Source: SXXK01 sp046074645 (GTDB lineage: Bacteria; Planctomycetota; Planctomycetia; Planctomycetales; Planctomycetaceae). From it: 5,063 bases of DNA. Below are positions 1 through 5,063 of the stretch, piece after piece. The DNA is taken from the NCBI GenBank assembly GCA_046074645.1, contig JBJTOP010000276.1:1-5063 (forward strand), given 5' to 3'. The notes under the pieces are model-generated. The model had not been told where the DNA came from and did not search any database. It saw only the letters and a program-made list of their open reading frames with translations. A program made the position numbers and the translations under genes. The first letter of the stretch is position 1, and every line of letters begins with the position of its first letter.

Positions 1-818
1 AGTCGTCGGGAGATAATGTCTTCGAGTCCCACGAAGGTCCCGCCGCAGATGAACAGGATATTTGTGGTGTCGATCTGGATGTACTGCTGTTCGGGATGTT
101 TGCGTCCGCCCTGTGGAGGGACGTTGGCGACCGTGCCTTCCAGCATTTTCAGCAGGGCCTGCTGGACCCCTTCACCGGAGACGTCGCGAGTGATGCTGAC
201 GTTCTGGCTGGTTTTACCGATCTTGTCAATTTCGTCGATGAAAATAATGCCTCGCTGAGCAGCTTCGATGTCGAAGTCTGCGGCGTGCAGCAGTTTCAGC
301 AGGAGATTCTCGACGTCTTCACCGACGTAGCCGGCCTCAGTGAGAGTCGTGGCGTCGCCAATGGCGAAGGGAACCTGCAGAGTTTTAGCAAGCGTTCGAG
401 CAAGCAGAGTTTTGCCGGAGCCGGTCGGGCCGATCAGCAGGATATTGGACTTTTCAATCTCAACTTCCTCGGTTCCCACTTCGAGGTTGTGCATGAGTCG
501 CTTGTAGTGACTGTGGACGGCAACAGAGAGCAGCTTTTTGGAGCGATCCTGGCCAATCACGTACTGATCGAGTTCGCGGACGATTTCGCGGGGGGTAGGG
601 ACGCGGTTGAACAATTTTCGCGACGAACCCCGGCGACGACGTTCCTGATCCAGAATTGACTGGCAGAGTTCGATGCACTCGCCGCAGATATAAACGTCTT
701 CCGGGCCCTCCACCAGTGGCCCGACCTCACGGTAGTTCTTGCGGCAGAATGAACAGTTGGCGTTGCGTTTGCCCTGCTGAGCAGTCTTGCCGGAACCAAA
801 GTCCTTGCCCGATACCAT
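1..818 (-). CDS. clpX: ATP-dependent Clp protease ATP-binding subunit ClpX (partial, C-terminus beyond window)
   Basis: ClpX is the hexameric AAA+ unfoldase that recognises substrates, unfolds them with ATP and feeds them to the ClpP peptidase in the cytoplasm. The visible 272 residues contain the N-terminal zinc-binding domain (C22-x2-C25 and C45-x2-C48, with 19 residues between the pairs, one more than in E. coli), the ARELDxYVIGQ-like linker around 80-90, Walker A GPTGSGKT at 130-137, pore loop GYVG at 163-166 and Walker B IIFIDEID at 191-198. About 64% of a usual 420-430 residue ClpX is present; sensor 2 and the C-terminal domain lie outside the window. The start is ATG at 818: an in-frame TAA lies ten codons... 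upstream (TAA at 842-840), with no other start between. The ribosome site is weak (GAAAG-like). The upstream neighbour is a small membrane protein, not clpP. Identification is secure from motifs. Confidence 0.97.
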   Translation of the reverse strand, partial: MVSGKDFGSGKTAQQGKRNANCSFCRKNYREVGPLVEGPEDVYICGECIELCQSILDQERRRRGSSRKLFNRVPTPREIVRELDQYVIGQDRSKKLLSVAVHSHYKRLMHNLEVGTEEVEIEKSNILLIGPTGSGKTLLARTLAKTLQVPFAIGDATTLTEAGYVGEDVENLLLKLLHAADFDIEAAQRGIIFIDEIDKIGKTSQNVSITRDVSGEGVQQALLKMLEGTVANVPPQGGRKHPEQQYIQIDTTNILFICGGTFVGLEDIISRR

Positions 819-828
819 CTGTTTACTT

Positions 829-870
829 TCAGGATTTCTTTATCTGCCGAGGTGGACCGTTCTGCTTCAT
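829..870 (-). CDS. possible 13-codon upstream ORF in the clpX leader
   Basis: An ATG at 870 opens a 13-codon frame (MKQNGPPRQIKKS) ending with TGA at 831-829, ten bases before the clpX ATG. It lies inside the imperfect inverted repeat of the clpX leader. There is no good Shine-Dalgarno sequence before it, and a frame this short easily occurs by chance. If translated, it could couple ribosome passage to the opening of the leader structure, but this is inference only. Confidence 0.12.
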   Translation of the reverse strand: MKQNGPPRQIKKS

Positions 871-905
871 GACTTCGGAGAAAAAGTCGGGAAGAACGGT
901 GGACC
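851..905 (-). promoter_or_regulatory. nested inverted repeat in the clpX 5' leader
   Basis: In the transcript, ACCGTTCT (900-893) can pair perfectly with AGAACGGT (863-856). After two mismatches the stem continues for three more pairs, so the arms are 905-893 and 863-851. An inner stem of GACTT (888-884) with AAGTC (875-871) sits inside, giving a nested hairpin about 33 bases before the clpX start. The octamer GGTGGACC also occurs as a direct repeat on the plus strand at 851-858 and 898-905. A short hairpin, TGCGT-CTT-ACGCA, lies just upstream at 912-924. The pairing is seen in the sequence; a role in clpX expression is inferred. It is not a CIRCE heat-shock operator. It could be an RNA structure, a protein-binding dyad, or chance. 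Confidence 0.3.
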
Positions 906-944
906 CGCAGATGCGTCTTACGCAGGAACAGAAACTCCATTCGA

Positions 945-962
945 GTTGGCGTCCCTGCCAAC
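945..962 (-). terminator. weak candidate hairpin after the membrane-protein gene
   Basis: GTTGGC (945-950) and GCCAAC (957-962) form a perfect 6-bp stem with a 6-base loop, 21 bases past the stop of the membrane-protein gene. In the direction of transcription no U-tract follows, so it is not a classic intrinsic terminator. A T-rich stretch follows only on the plus strand, where no gene ends. It may be a processing or attenuation hairpin, or incidental. Confidence 0.2.
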
Positions 963-983
963 CTTGTTTTCGGTAATCGCCCC

Positions 984-1442
984 CTAGTGCTCTTCGCTCA
1001 CTTGCCCTGGATTCAAATCCGAACCGCGAATGTTTGTCGGTTTGCTCGGCTGTGCAGACTGAACCGATTCTGCTTCAGACTCCATTCTGCGAAGCCCCCG
1101 TACACCTCCAGCAGGACCTGCCGTTTTTTCAGTGCTGGCGGGGTGCAGGGGCAGATTACTGAGGCGATTTGCCAGACGTCCTTTGATCAACCGAAACTCG
1201 CCGTCCGACAGCTTGCCGCCCTGCTTCAGTTCTTCGAGTGCCTGCAGCATTTGCCGATCGGATTCGCCCGGATCCACCTGCTGCATGGCACGATTGGCCC
1301 AACGGACAGCCAGCCAGCCAAGCACCACCAGCCCCGCACCCGCGGCGGCAGCCGGCCAGAATCCGGACAGCCAGTCAGACAGCTGGAAGTCCCGGCTGCG
1401 ACCAGACAGCACATCCAACTGCATCAGCACCAGGCTGCTCAC
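984..1442 (-). CDS. small single-pass membrane protein with SHOCT-like helical segment
   Basis: I do not recognise a named gene. The predicted 152-residue protein has a short N-terminus, one hydrophobic segment at about 29-48 (alanine-rich, then LVVLGWLAV), and then a charged segment at about 65-93, LEELKQGGKLSDGEFRLIKG and onward. That segment matches the general pattern of SHOCT (short C-terminal domain) helices: a leucine-spaced helix, a G-x-L/I turn, then S/T-x-x-E-F and a basic helix. The last 55 residues are polar, rich in S, P, E and G, and probably disordered. The start chosen is GTG at 1442 because GGAG lies seven bases upstream (1453-1450). ATG at 1424 is an alternative without a visible ribosome site. 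The frame stays open to an ATG at 1661, but that extension is arginine-rich and not protein-like. The protein probably sits in the inner membrane. It lies 165 bases upstream of clpX on the same strand; whether it works with ClpX is unknown. Confidence 0.72.
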   Translation of the reverse strand: MSSLVLMQLDVLSGRSRDFQLSDWLSGFWPAAAAGAGLVVLGWLAVRWANRAMQQVDPGESDRQMLQALEELKQGGKLSDGEFRLIKGRLANRLSNLPLHPASTEKTAGPAGGVRGLRRMESEAESVQSAQPSKPTNIRGSDLNPGQVSEEH

Positions 1443-1449
1443 CGGTCGT

Positions 1450-1453
1450 CTCC
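1450..1453 (-). promoter_or_regulatory. Shine-Dalgarno GGAG deciding a GTG start
   Basis: GGAG on the minus strand, with a seven-base spacer before GTG at 1442, supports GTG initiation for the membrane-protein gene over the in-frame ATGs at 1424 and 1661. Confidence 0.5.
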
Positions 1454-1612
1454 GTGAAATGATGAATTGAAGTGAACTCAGCAGACGGTTTCGTAAAAAG
1501 TGCCAGTAGAATCGTCGGCTGAAGCTGTTTCGCGGGAAATGCAATCGCCGTGCCAATTCGTCCGGCCTCAATTCTAACCAGCAGACTGCGGCAGGACAGG
1601 CCGAATTTAAGA

Positions 1613-1711
1613 TCACTGCGGCAGCCTTTGCCACTTCGCTGCCAATCTGGCTGCCGAACACCCCAGGAACTGTGCAACTTCTTCAATCACACGACAATTC
1701 GAAATCCTCAT
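1613..1711 (-). CDS. possible 32-residue micro-ORF overlapping the DUF1501 stop (ATGA)
   Basis: The DUF1501 stop TGA (1710-1708) overlaps an ATG at 1711-1709 as ATGA, the usual arrangement for translational coupling. GAGGGG (1725-1720) lies eight bases upstream of this ATG, inside the DUF1501 coding sequence. The 32-codon frame starts MRISNCRV and continues with an amphipathic stretch, EEVAQFLGCSAARLAAKW, before TGA at 1615-1613. The middle looks like a small helix or a helix-turn-helix-like fragment, but no family can be assigned at this length. A GC-rich hairpin overlaps its 3' half. It could be a real small protein, a relic of a longer gene, or chance. The ribosome site and ATGA overlap are the only positive evidence. 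Confidence 0.22.
   Translation of the reverse strand: MRISNCRVIEEVAQFLGCSAARLAAKWQRLPQ
1619..1656 (-). other. GC-rich stem-loop downstream of the DUF1501 gene
   Basis: CGGCAGCC (1619-1626 on the plus strand) pairs perfectly with GGCTGCCG (1649-1656), giving an 8-bp stem with a 22-base loop, starting 51 bases past the DUF1501 stop. No U-tract follows in the transcript, so an intrinsic terminator is not supported. It could stabilise a 3' end or act with Rho. It overlaps the possible micro-ORF. The rest of the 265-base gap (1443-1707) shows only a bulged repeat, AATTC...GGCC (1555-1567) against GGCCGAATT (1599-1607), and no clear promoter. Confidence 0.3.
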
Positions 1712-3147
1712 GAAAGGATCCCCTCAACCACTGTCCCGTGAACATCCGTCAGCCGGAAGTCACGGCCCTGATATTTCCACGTTAATCGGGTGTGGTCAAC
1801 TCCCATCAGGTGCAGAATGGTGGCGTTCAGATCGTGGACGTGCACCCCATCGCGAACGATGTTGTAACAATAATCGTCAGTTTCACCCCATGTGGTGCCG
1901 CCTCGAATTCCAGCACCTGCCATCAGCACGGTGAAACATCTGGGATGATGGTCGCGGCCATAGTTTCCGGGTGAGAGACCGCCCTGAGAATATGTGGTTC
2001 GTCCGAATTCGCCCCCCCACACGATCAGCGTGTCTTTCAAAAGATCCCGCATCTTTAAATCCAGAATCAGCGCCGCGGTCGCCTGATCAGTGTCCCGGCA
2101 CTGCCCCCGGATCGCATTTGGCAGCCCGCCGTGATGATCCCAACCCATGTGGAACAGCTGAATAAAGCGAACGTCCCGCTCCGCCAGCCGTCGCGCTAAC
2201 AGACAGTTGGCAGCATACGAGCCCGGGCGGGAAACATCAGGACCGTACAGATCCAGAATGTGCTTTGGTTCTTTGGAGGTGTCCACCAGGTCCGGGACAC
2301 TGGCCTGCATCCGGAAGGCCATTTCGTACTGTGCGATGCGAGTCTGAATTTCGGGGTCGCCAAGATCATCATGCTGGCGTTCGTTGAGCAGCCGCAGGCG
2401 ATCCAGTGTTCTGCGGCGATCAGCGGTGGTCACCCCCGGCGGGTTGGACAGGTAGAGCACCGGGTCGCCCGCGTTTCGGAAACGCACCCCCTGATGCTTT
2501 GACGGCAGAAAACCCGCTCCCCAAAGCCGGTCGTACAGAGGCTGGTCGTCAGGACGACCAGAGCCGAATGACGTGAGCACCACGTAGGCGGGCAGACTTT
2601 GATTGTCACTCCCCAGCCCATAACTGGCCCATGCACCGATGCTGGGACGCCCCGCCAGCTGAGAACCTGTCTGGCAGAATGTAATCGCCGGATCGTGATT
2701 GATCGCCTCGGTGTGCATCGTGCGGATCATGCACCAGTCATCGGCGAGTGACGACATGCGCGGCATGAGTTCGCTGAACCACAAGCCACTTTCACCGTGC
2801 CGAGAGAATTTAAAGATGCTGGGGGCCACCGGGAACGTGGCCTGCCCCGAGGTCATCGTGGTCAGCCGCTGACCCTGACGAATGGACTCCGGAAGGTTTT
2901 CACCGTGACGAGATTCCATCAGAGGTTTCGGGTCGAACAGATCCATCTGGGAAGGCGCACCAGACTGGAAGAGATAAATGATTCGCTTCGCCTTCGCCAC
3001 TGGGGGTGGGTTCTGGTGACGTCTGTGGGGCTCTGCGGCCCGAGGCCCCGATTCGAGGAGCGAACTGAGGGCAGCTGCGCCCAGTCCACCGGCCGTCTGA
3101 AGCCAGGAACGCCGCTTCGAGTTCGTAACATGTGGGCACGTCTTCAT
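1708..3147 (-). CDS. DUF1501 family protein, Tat-exported, sulfatase/phosphatase-like fold
   Basis: This is a complete 479-residue protein of the DUF1501 family, abundant in planctomycetes and generally regarded as related to the alkaline phosphatase/sulfatase fold; its substrate is unknown. A twin-arginine signal is seen at 11-17 (KRRSWLQ), followed by a hydrophobic stretch to about 31 and a likely cleavage near 38 after RAA, so export in folded form by Tat is expected. Family landmarks in order are RIIYLFQSGAPSQMDLFDPK (55-74), the MHTEAINHDPAITF block (144-157), GRPSIGAW (167-173), QPLYDRLWGAGFLPSKHQGV (202-221), HMGWDHHGGL (333-341), WGGEFGRT (377-384), GRDHHP (397-402) and HDLNATILHLMGVDH (438-452). 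The Asp/His-rich C-terminal blocks are plausible metal ligands by analogy with the fold. The start is ATG at 3147, with GGAGAG six bases upstream and the Tat motif just inside. The usual DUF1549/DUF1553 cytochrome-like partner is absent from the window. An open frame continues upstream to 3453 but overlaps the previous gene. Confidence 0.93.
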   Translation of the reverse strand: MKTCPHVTNSKRRSWLQTAGGLGAAALSSLLESGPRAAEPHRRHQNPPPVAKAKRIIYLFQSGAPSQMDLFDPKPLMESRHGENLPESIRQGQRLTTMTSGQATFPVAPSIFKFSRHGESGLWFSELMPRMSSLADDWCMIRTMHTEAINHDPAITFCQTGSQLAGRPSIGAWASYGLGSDNQSLPAYVVLTSFGSGRPDDQPLYDRLWGAGFLPSKHQGVRFRNAGDPVLYLSNPPGVTTADRRRTLDRLRLLNERQHDDLGDPEIQTRIAQYEMAFRMQASVPDLVDTSKEPKHILDLYGPDVSRPGSYAANCLLARRLAERDVRFIQLFHMGWDHHGGLPNAIRGQCRDTDQATAALILDLKMRDLLKDTLIVWGGEFGRTTYSQGGLSPGNYGRDHHPRCFTVLMAGAGIRGGTTWGETDDYCYNIVRDGVHVHDLNATILHLMGVDHTRLTWKYQGRDFRLTDVHGTVVEGILS

Positions 3148-3153
3148 GCGAGT

Positions 3154-3159
3154 CTCTCC
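3154..3159 (-). promoter_or_regulatory. Shine-Dalgarno GGAGAG for the DUF1501 gene
   Basis: GGAGAG on the minus strand, with a six-base spacer to ATG at 3147, fixes the DUF1501 start directly in front of the twin-arginine signal and argues against the longer in-frame start at 3453. Confidence 0.65.
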
Positions 3160-3313
3160 GGCCAGCTCATGAGTTGGGGCGGCTGTCGTGGTCAGTTCAC
3201 ATTCGATATTCTGACTGCTCCAGCCTTCGAACGCAAAGCCGAAGTCGCTGTTCTCGTGGGCAATCTCCGACTGGCACCACGACTGTCGGTGGACGCAAGG
3301 CGACGTACCAGAG

Positions 3314-3337
3314 AAAGTGGTTGTCAGCAAAGTGGTT
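3314..3337. repeat. 9-bp direct repeat AAAGTGGTT at the end of the cysteine-cluster gene
   Basis: AAAGTGGTT occurs at 3314-3322 and 3329-3337 with a six-base spacer, a 15-base period. It overlaps the stop codon of the cysteine-cluster gene (3338-3336) and enters the 188-base gap before the DUF1501 gene. It could be a binding site or a small tandem duplication; with two copies, chance cannot be excluded. The same gap also holds a distant 8-bp inverted pair (3185-3192 with 3276-3283) but no clear promoter. Confidence 0.4.
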
Positions 3338-3932
3338 ATCGGTGGAGGAATTCTCGCTCCAGAGCATCCAGTTCCCGCACCAGTTCCTCGCCGAAATACC
3401 AGCTCAGATCTGTTCGTGCTCCGCAGTAAAGAGAACTGCCGGGACCAAGACAAGTCAGCGAAGAATCCACACTCTCAATCGAAGGCAGCAGCACTCCCTG
3501 ATCGATGGTCACCGGAAAGAGTGAACTCACCAAAGGCTTCAGCTGCTGATACGGAATTCCCTGCTGCAGGCACCACGAATGCACGAGGCAGCCTCGACCG
3601 CTGCGATTCAGAAAAACACAGCGACCGTCGATGACCCGGGTTCTGCGGAAACCACCTCCCGGATATTCAGCATCCAGCACCACGCGATCCTCGAACCACT
3701 CCGATCGGGGTCGCCCCACAAACTGTTCCAGTTCATCCGGGGCGGAATTCAAACGCGCTACGTTCGGCAGATCGATATCCACGCCGTACTGGCAACACGA
3801 GTCACCACAGAAGCTGCAACCCGCACAGTCTCGATAGTATTTGAGCTGGAAAATCCGTGTATCGACGCGGTCGATGCACGGCACACCGTGGTCGATCAAC
3901 GGAAAAATGCGGCTCAGAGAACGCACGGACAT
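3336..3932 (-). CDS. YkgJ/DUF3109-like cysteine-cluster protein
   Basis: This is a 198-residue, probably cytoplasmic protein with no signal peptide. It has eleven cysteines: C19, a dense N-terminal cluster C36-x2-C39-x2-C42-x3-C46-C47, then C105, C115, C121, C161 and C170. The order of elements follows the YkgJ-type putative zinc- or iron-chelating families and especially DUF3109: an N-terminal Cys cluster ending in CC, a GRCVFLN...GCLVH block at 103-118, a KPxxxxLFPV block at 132-141, and a C-terminal L-x-x-x-FGEELVRELDALE helix at 177-192. In typical members the KPxSCxLYP-type block carries a cysteine, whereas here the equivalent position is serine (S136). The function of these families is unknown; metal binding is inferred from the cysteines. 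The start is ATG at 3932, 44 bases after the stop of the LamG/PQQ gene, so the two may be co-transcribed. No strong ribosome site is visible, only an A-rich stretch. Family assignment is from pattern only. Confidence 0.78.
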   Translation of the reverse strand: MSVRSLSRIFPLIDHGVPCIDRVDTRIFQLKYYRDCAGCSFCGDSCCQYGVDIDLPNVARLNSAPDELEQFVGRPRSEWFEDRVVLDAEYPGGGFRRTRVIDGRCVFLNRSGRGCLVHSWCLQQGIPYQQLKPLVSSLFPVTIDQGVLLPSIESVDSSLTCLGPGSSLYCGARTDLSWYFGEELVRELDALEREFLHR

Positions 3933-3976
3933 GACGTTTGTTTTTCGGTTTCAGAGTGATCAAGGGTTGATGAGCG

Positions 3977-5063
3977 TCAGGGTGCAAAGCAGATCACGCG
4001 ACCGTCCAGTGTGGTCATGATGAGCTGACCGCGAGCGGCAGCAAGTCCGTCCCAGGTGGGAAGCGAATCCAGCTCCAGCGACCGCTCAATCTCTCCCGTG
4101 TCTGCGTTCACTGCCAGCAGCCTGCCTCCCTGTCGTCCGTCGATGGCGTCAGCCTGGGCCGCGAGCAGCGTTTCCACTGATTCATCCTTCTGAGCCAGCT
4201 GCTGGAACGTGGCCTCCTCGTCAATCAGGTCAGGGGGACCGGCGATAAACAGGCGGGATCCCGAAAGCACCATCGCGCGAACATAGATCGGCACATCCTT
4301 ATTCCAGCGGGGCTCGATCAGACTGTTGCGATCACCGCCCGCAGCAGGAACTCCGGCGGATTTTGTTTTCGCAGCGTTCTGCCGACGGGCGCTGAGCTGC
4401 AGTCCCTGGCCGAATCTGCCCTCGGCCGGCCGACCGCCACTGATCGTCCCATTGTTGCGGTGGAGCGACATATCCCGAGCAGTGCCGTCGTCGAAGCTGA
4501 CCACCAGCGCGGGATCCGGATGCATTTCTTCGCCGGCGGTATATCGGGCTGATACCGTGGCGGCATCCGTTTCCGCGAAGTAGAGGCGGACCTCGTCGAT
4601 AATCCCGACGAATTGAGTGGCCGCGCTGTCACCGACAGTGCTTCCGGCGTCATTACCGATTTCAAGCCCCTGAGCCGGGTCTTTGGAAACAAATGCGCCA
4701 GACTGACTTTCTCCAACCAGCTCACCATCGACGTACAGCTTCAGCGTTCGATCCGCGCCCAGTACTCCGACCACGTGATGCCAGCCACCGACAATTCTCT
4801 TCGAGCCCGTTGCAGTGGACAGCTGGCCTGCAGAACGCACCTGAAAAACAGGCTTGCCCGTTTCGAGGCTCAGAGCAAATCCGTCCGCGGGGCCTCCACG
4901 TGCAACGATCACACCGTCGGGAGCCGTTGCTGTCATCCACGCTTCAACCGTGATCGGTTTTCCCGTGGGATCCAGAGCCGGAGCCTTTGCAAACTGGGCG
5001 AACTGACCTTCGTCGCCCGCGCCCTTCTTCTTCCTGGCTGCCTGCTGTGATTTTCCGAACCCG
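3977..5063 (-). CDS. LamG-like jelly-roll protein with C-terminal PQQ-propeller segment (partial, N-terminus beyond window)
   Basis: The frame runs open to the window edge, so the 361 residues seen are the C-terminal part of a larger protein; the first internal ATG at 4936 lies inside the LamG domain (ITVEAWM) and is not the start. Residues about 37-174 form a LamG/concanavalin-like jelly roll: ITVEAW at 37-42, GWHHVVGV at 92-99, LKLYVDGELV at 107-116 and IIDEVRLYF at 154-162. A second segment (VVSFDDGT... NNGTISGG... GRFGQGLQL, about 186-223) resembles the opening strands of another LamG domain but does not continue. Residues about 251-361 resemble the end of a PQQ/BamB-type beta-propeller, with VPIYVRAMVLSG, LFIAGPPDLIDEE and TGEIERSLELDS, closing with DGRVICF. 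A lysine-rich linker precedes the LamG domain. Such proteins are expected in the planctomycete cell envelope or periplasm and probably bind carbohydrate or protein; enzymatic activity is not evident. It ends 44 bases before the cysteine-cluster gene. Confidence 0.85.
   Translation of the reverse strand, partial: GFGKSQQAARKKKGAGDEGQFAQFAKAPALDPTGKPITVEAWMTATAPDGVIVARGGPADGFALSLETGKPVFQVRSAGQLSTATGSKRIVGGWHHVVGVLGADRTLKLYVDGELVGESQSGAFVSKDPAQGLEIGNDAGSTVGDSAATQFVGIIDEVRLYFAETDAATVSARYTAGEEMHPDPALVVSFDDGTARDMSLHRNNGTISGGRPAEGRFGQGLQLSARRQNAAKTKSAGVPAAGGDRNSLIEPRWNKDVPIYVRAMVLSGSRLFIAGPPDLIDEEATFQQLAQKDESVETLLAAQADAIDGRQGGRLLAVNADTGEIERSLELDSLPTWDGLAAARGQLIMTTLDGRVICFAP

Noticed and set aside
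96..659. Long plus-strand open frame of 187 codons opposite clpX
   Set aside because: It lies entirely antisense to the conserved ClpX sequence. It has no family resemblance and is explained by codon bias of the true gene.
557..961. Minus-strand frame of 134 codons overlapping the clpX start
   Set aside because: It is out of frame with ClpX, covers its zinc domain, and is rich in R/S/A without any recognisable motif.
819..983. CIRCE or classic sigma-70 promoter for clpX
   Set aside because: No TTAGCACTC/GAGTGCTAA dyad and no convincing -35/-10 pair at correct spacing was found.
2797..3429. Plus-strand open frame of 210 codons
   Set aside because: It is antisense to the N-terminal half of DUF1501 and the gap beyond. 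It is arginine- and serine-rich, without domain motifs or a ribosome site.
3148..3453. N-terminal extension of DUF1501 by 102 residues
   Set aside because: It overlaps the cysteine-cluster gene by 118 bases and would bury the twin-arginine signal. GGAGAG is placed for ATG 3147. The frame being open is most likely chance.
3959..3971. Small hairpin ATCAA-GGG-TTGAT just after the LamG/PQQ stop
   Set aside because: It has only five AT-rich pairs, a three-base loop and no U-tract. It is too weak to call a terminator, and the next gene begins 27 bases later.
1..5063. Defence island, CRISPR, transposon or prophage
   Set aside because: There is no repeat-spacer array, transposase, integrase, terminal inverted repeats or phage gene. 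All genes share one strand and similar composition.

Overview
The window looks like chromosomal DNA from a planctomycete, most likely order Planctomycetales or Pirellulales. The evidence is a DUF1501 protein with a twin-arginine signal and a LamG-like protein with a PQQ-propeller tail, two families greatly expanded in that phylum, plus moderately high GC. No species-level claim can be made from the sequence alone.

All supported genes lie on the minus strand, so transcription runs from high to low coordinates. In that order they are: (1) the C-terminal part of a LamG jelly-roll / PQQ-repeat protein, cut by the window end (3977-5063); (2) a small cysteine-rich protein resembling the YkgJ/DUF3109 cysteine-cluster families (3336-3932); (3) a complete exported DUF1501 sulfatase/phosphatase-fold-like protein (1708-3147); (4) a possible 32-residue micro-ORF overlapping the DUF1501 stop as ATGA (1613-1711, speculative); (5) a 152-residue single-pass membrane protein with a SHOCT-like helix pair (984-1442); (6) the N-terminal two thirds of the ClpX unfoldase, cut by the window start (1-818).

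The gaps between genes are 44, 188, 265 and 165 bases, and none exceeds 300. The LamG/PQQ and cysteine-cluster genes are close enough to be co-transcribed. The wider gaps before DUF1501, before the membrane protein and before clpX leave room for separate promoters, though I could not identify a convincing -35/-10 pair in any of them. The clpX leader contains a nested inverted repeat and a 13-codon upstream ORF, which is the most regulatory-looking non-coding stretch here.

No tRNA, rRNA, CRISPR array, insertion sequence or prophage gene was seen. The genes do not form an obvious single pathway: exported or envelope proteins (LamG/PQQ, DUF1501, membrane protein) sit beside a cytoplasmic protein-quality-control gene (clpX). 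I see no strong evidence for a new defence or mobile system. The most notable items are the membrane SHOCT-like gene directly upstream of clpX, the cysteine-cluster protein with one apparently lost ligand, and the clpX leader structure.
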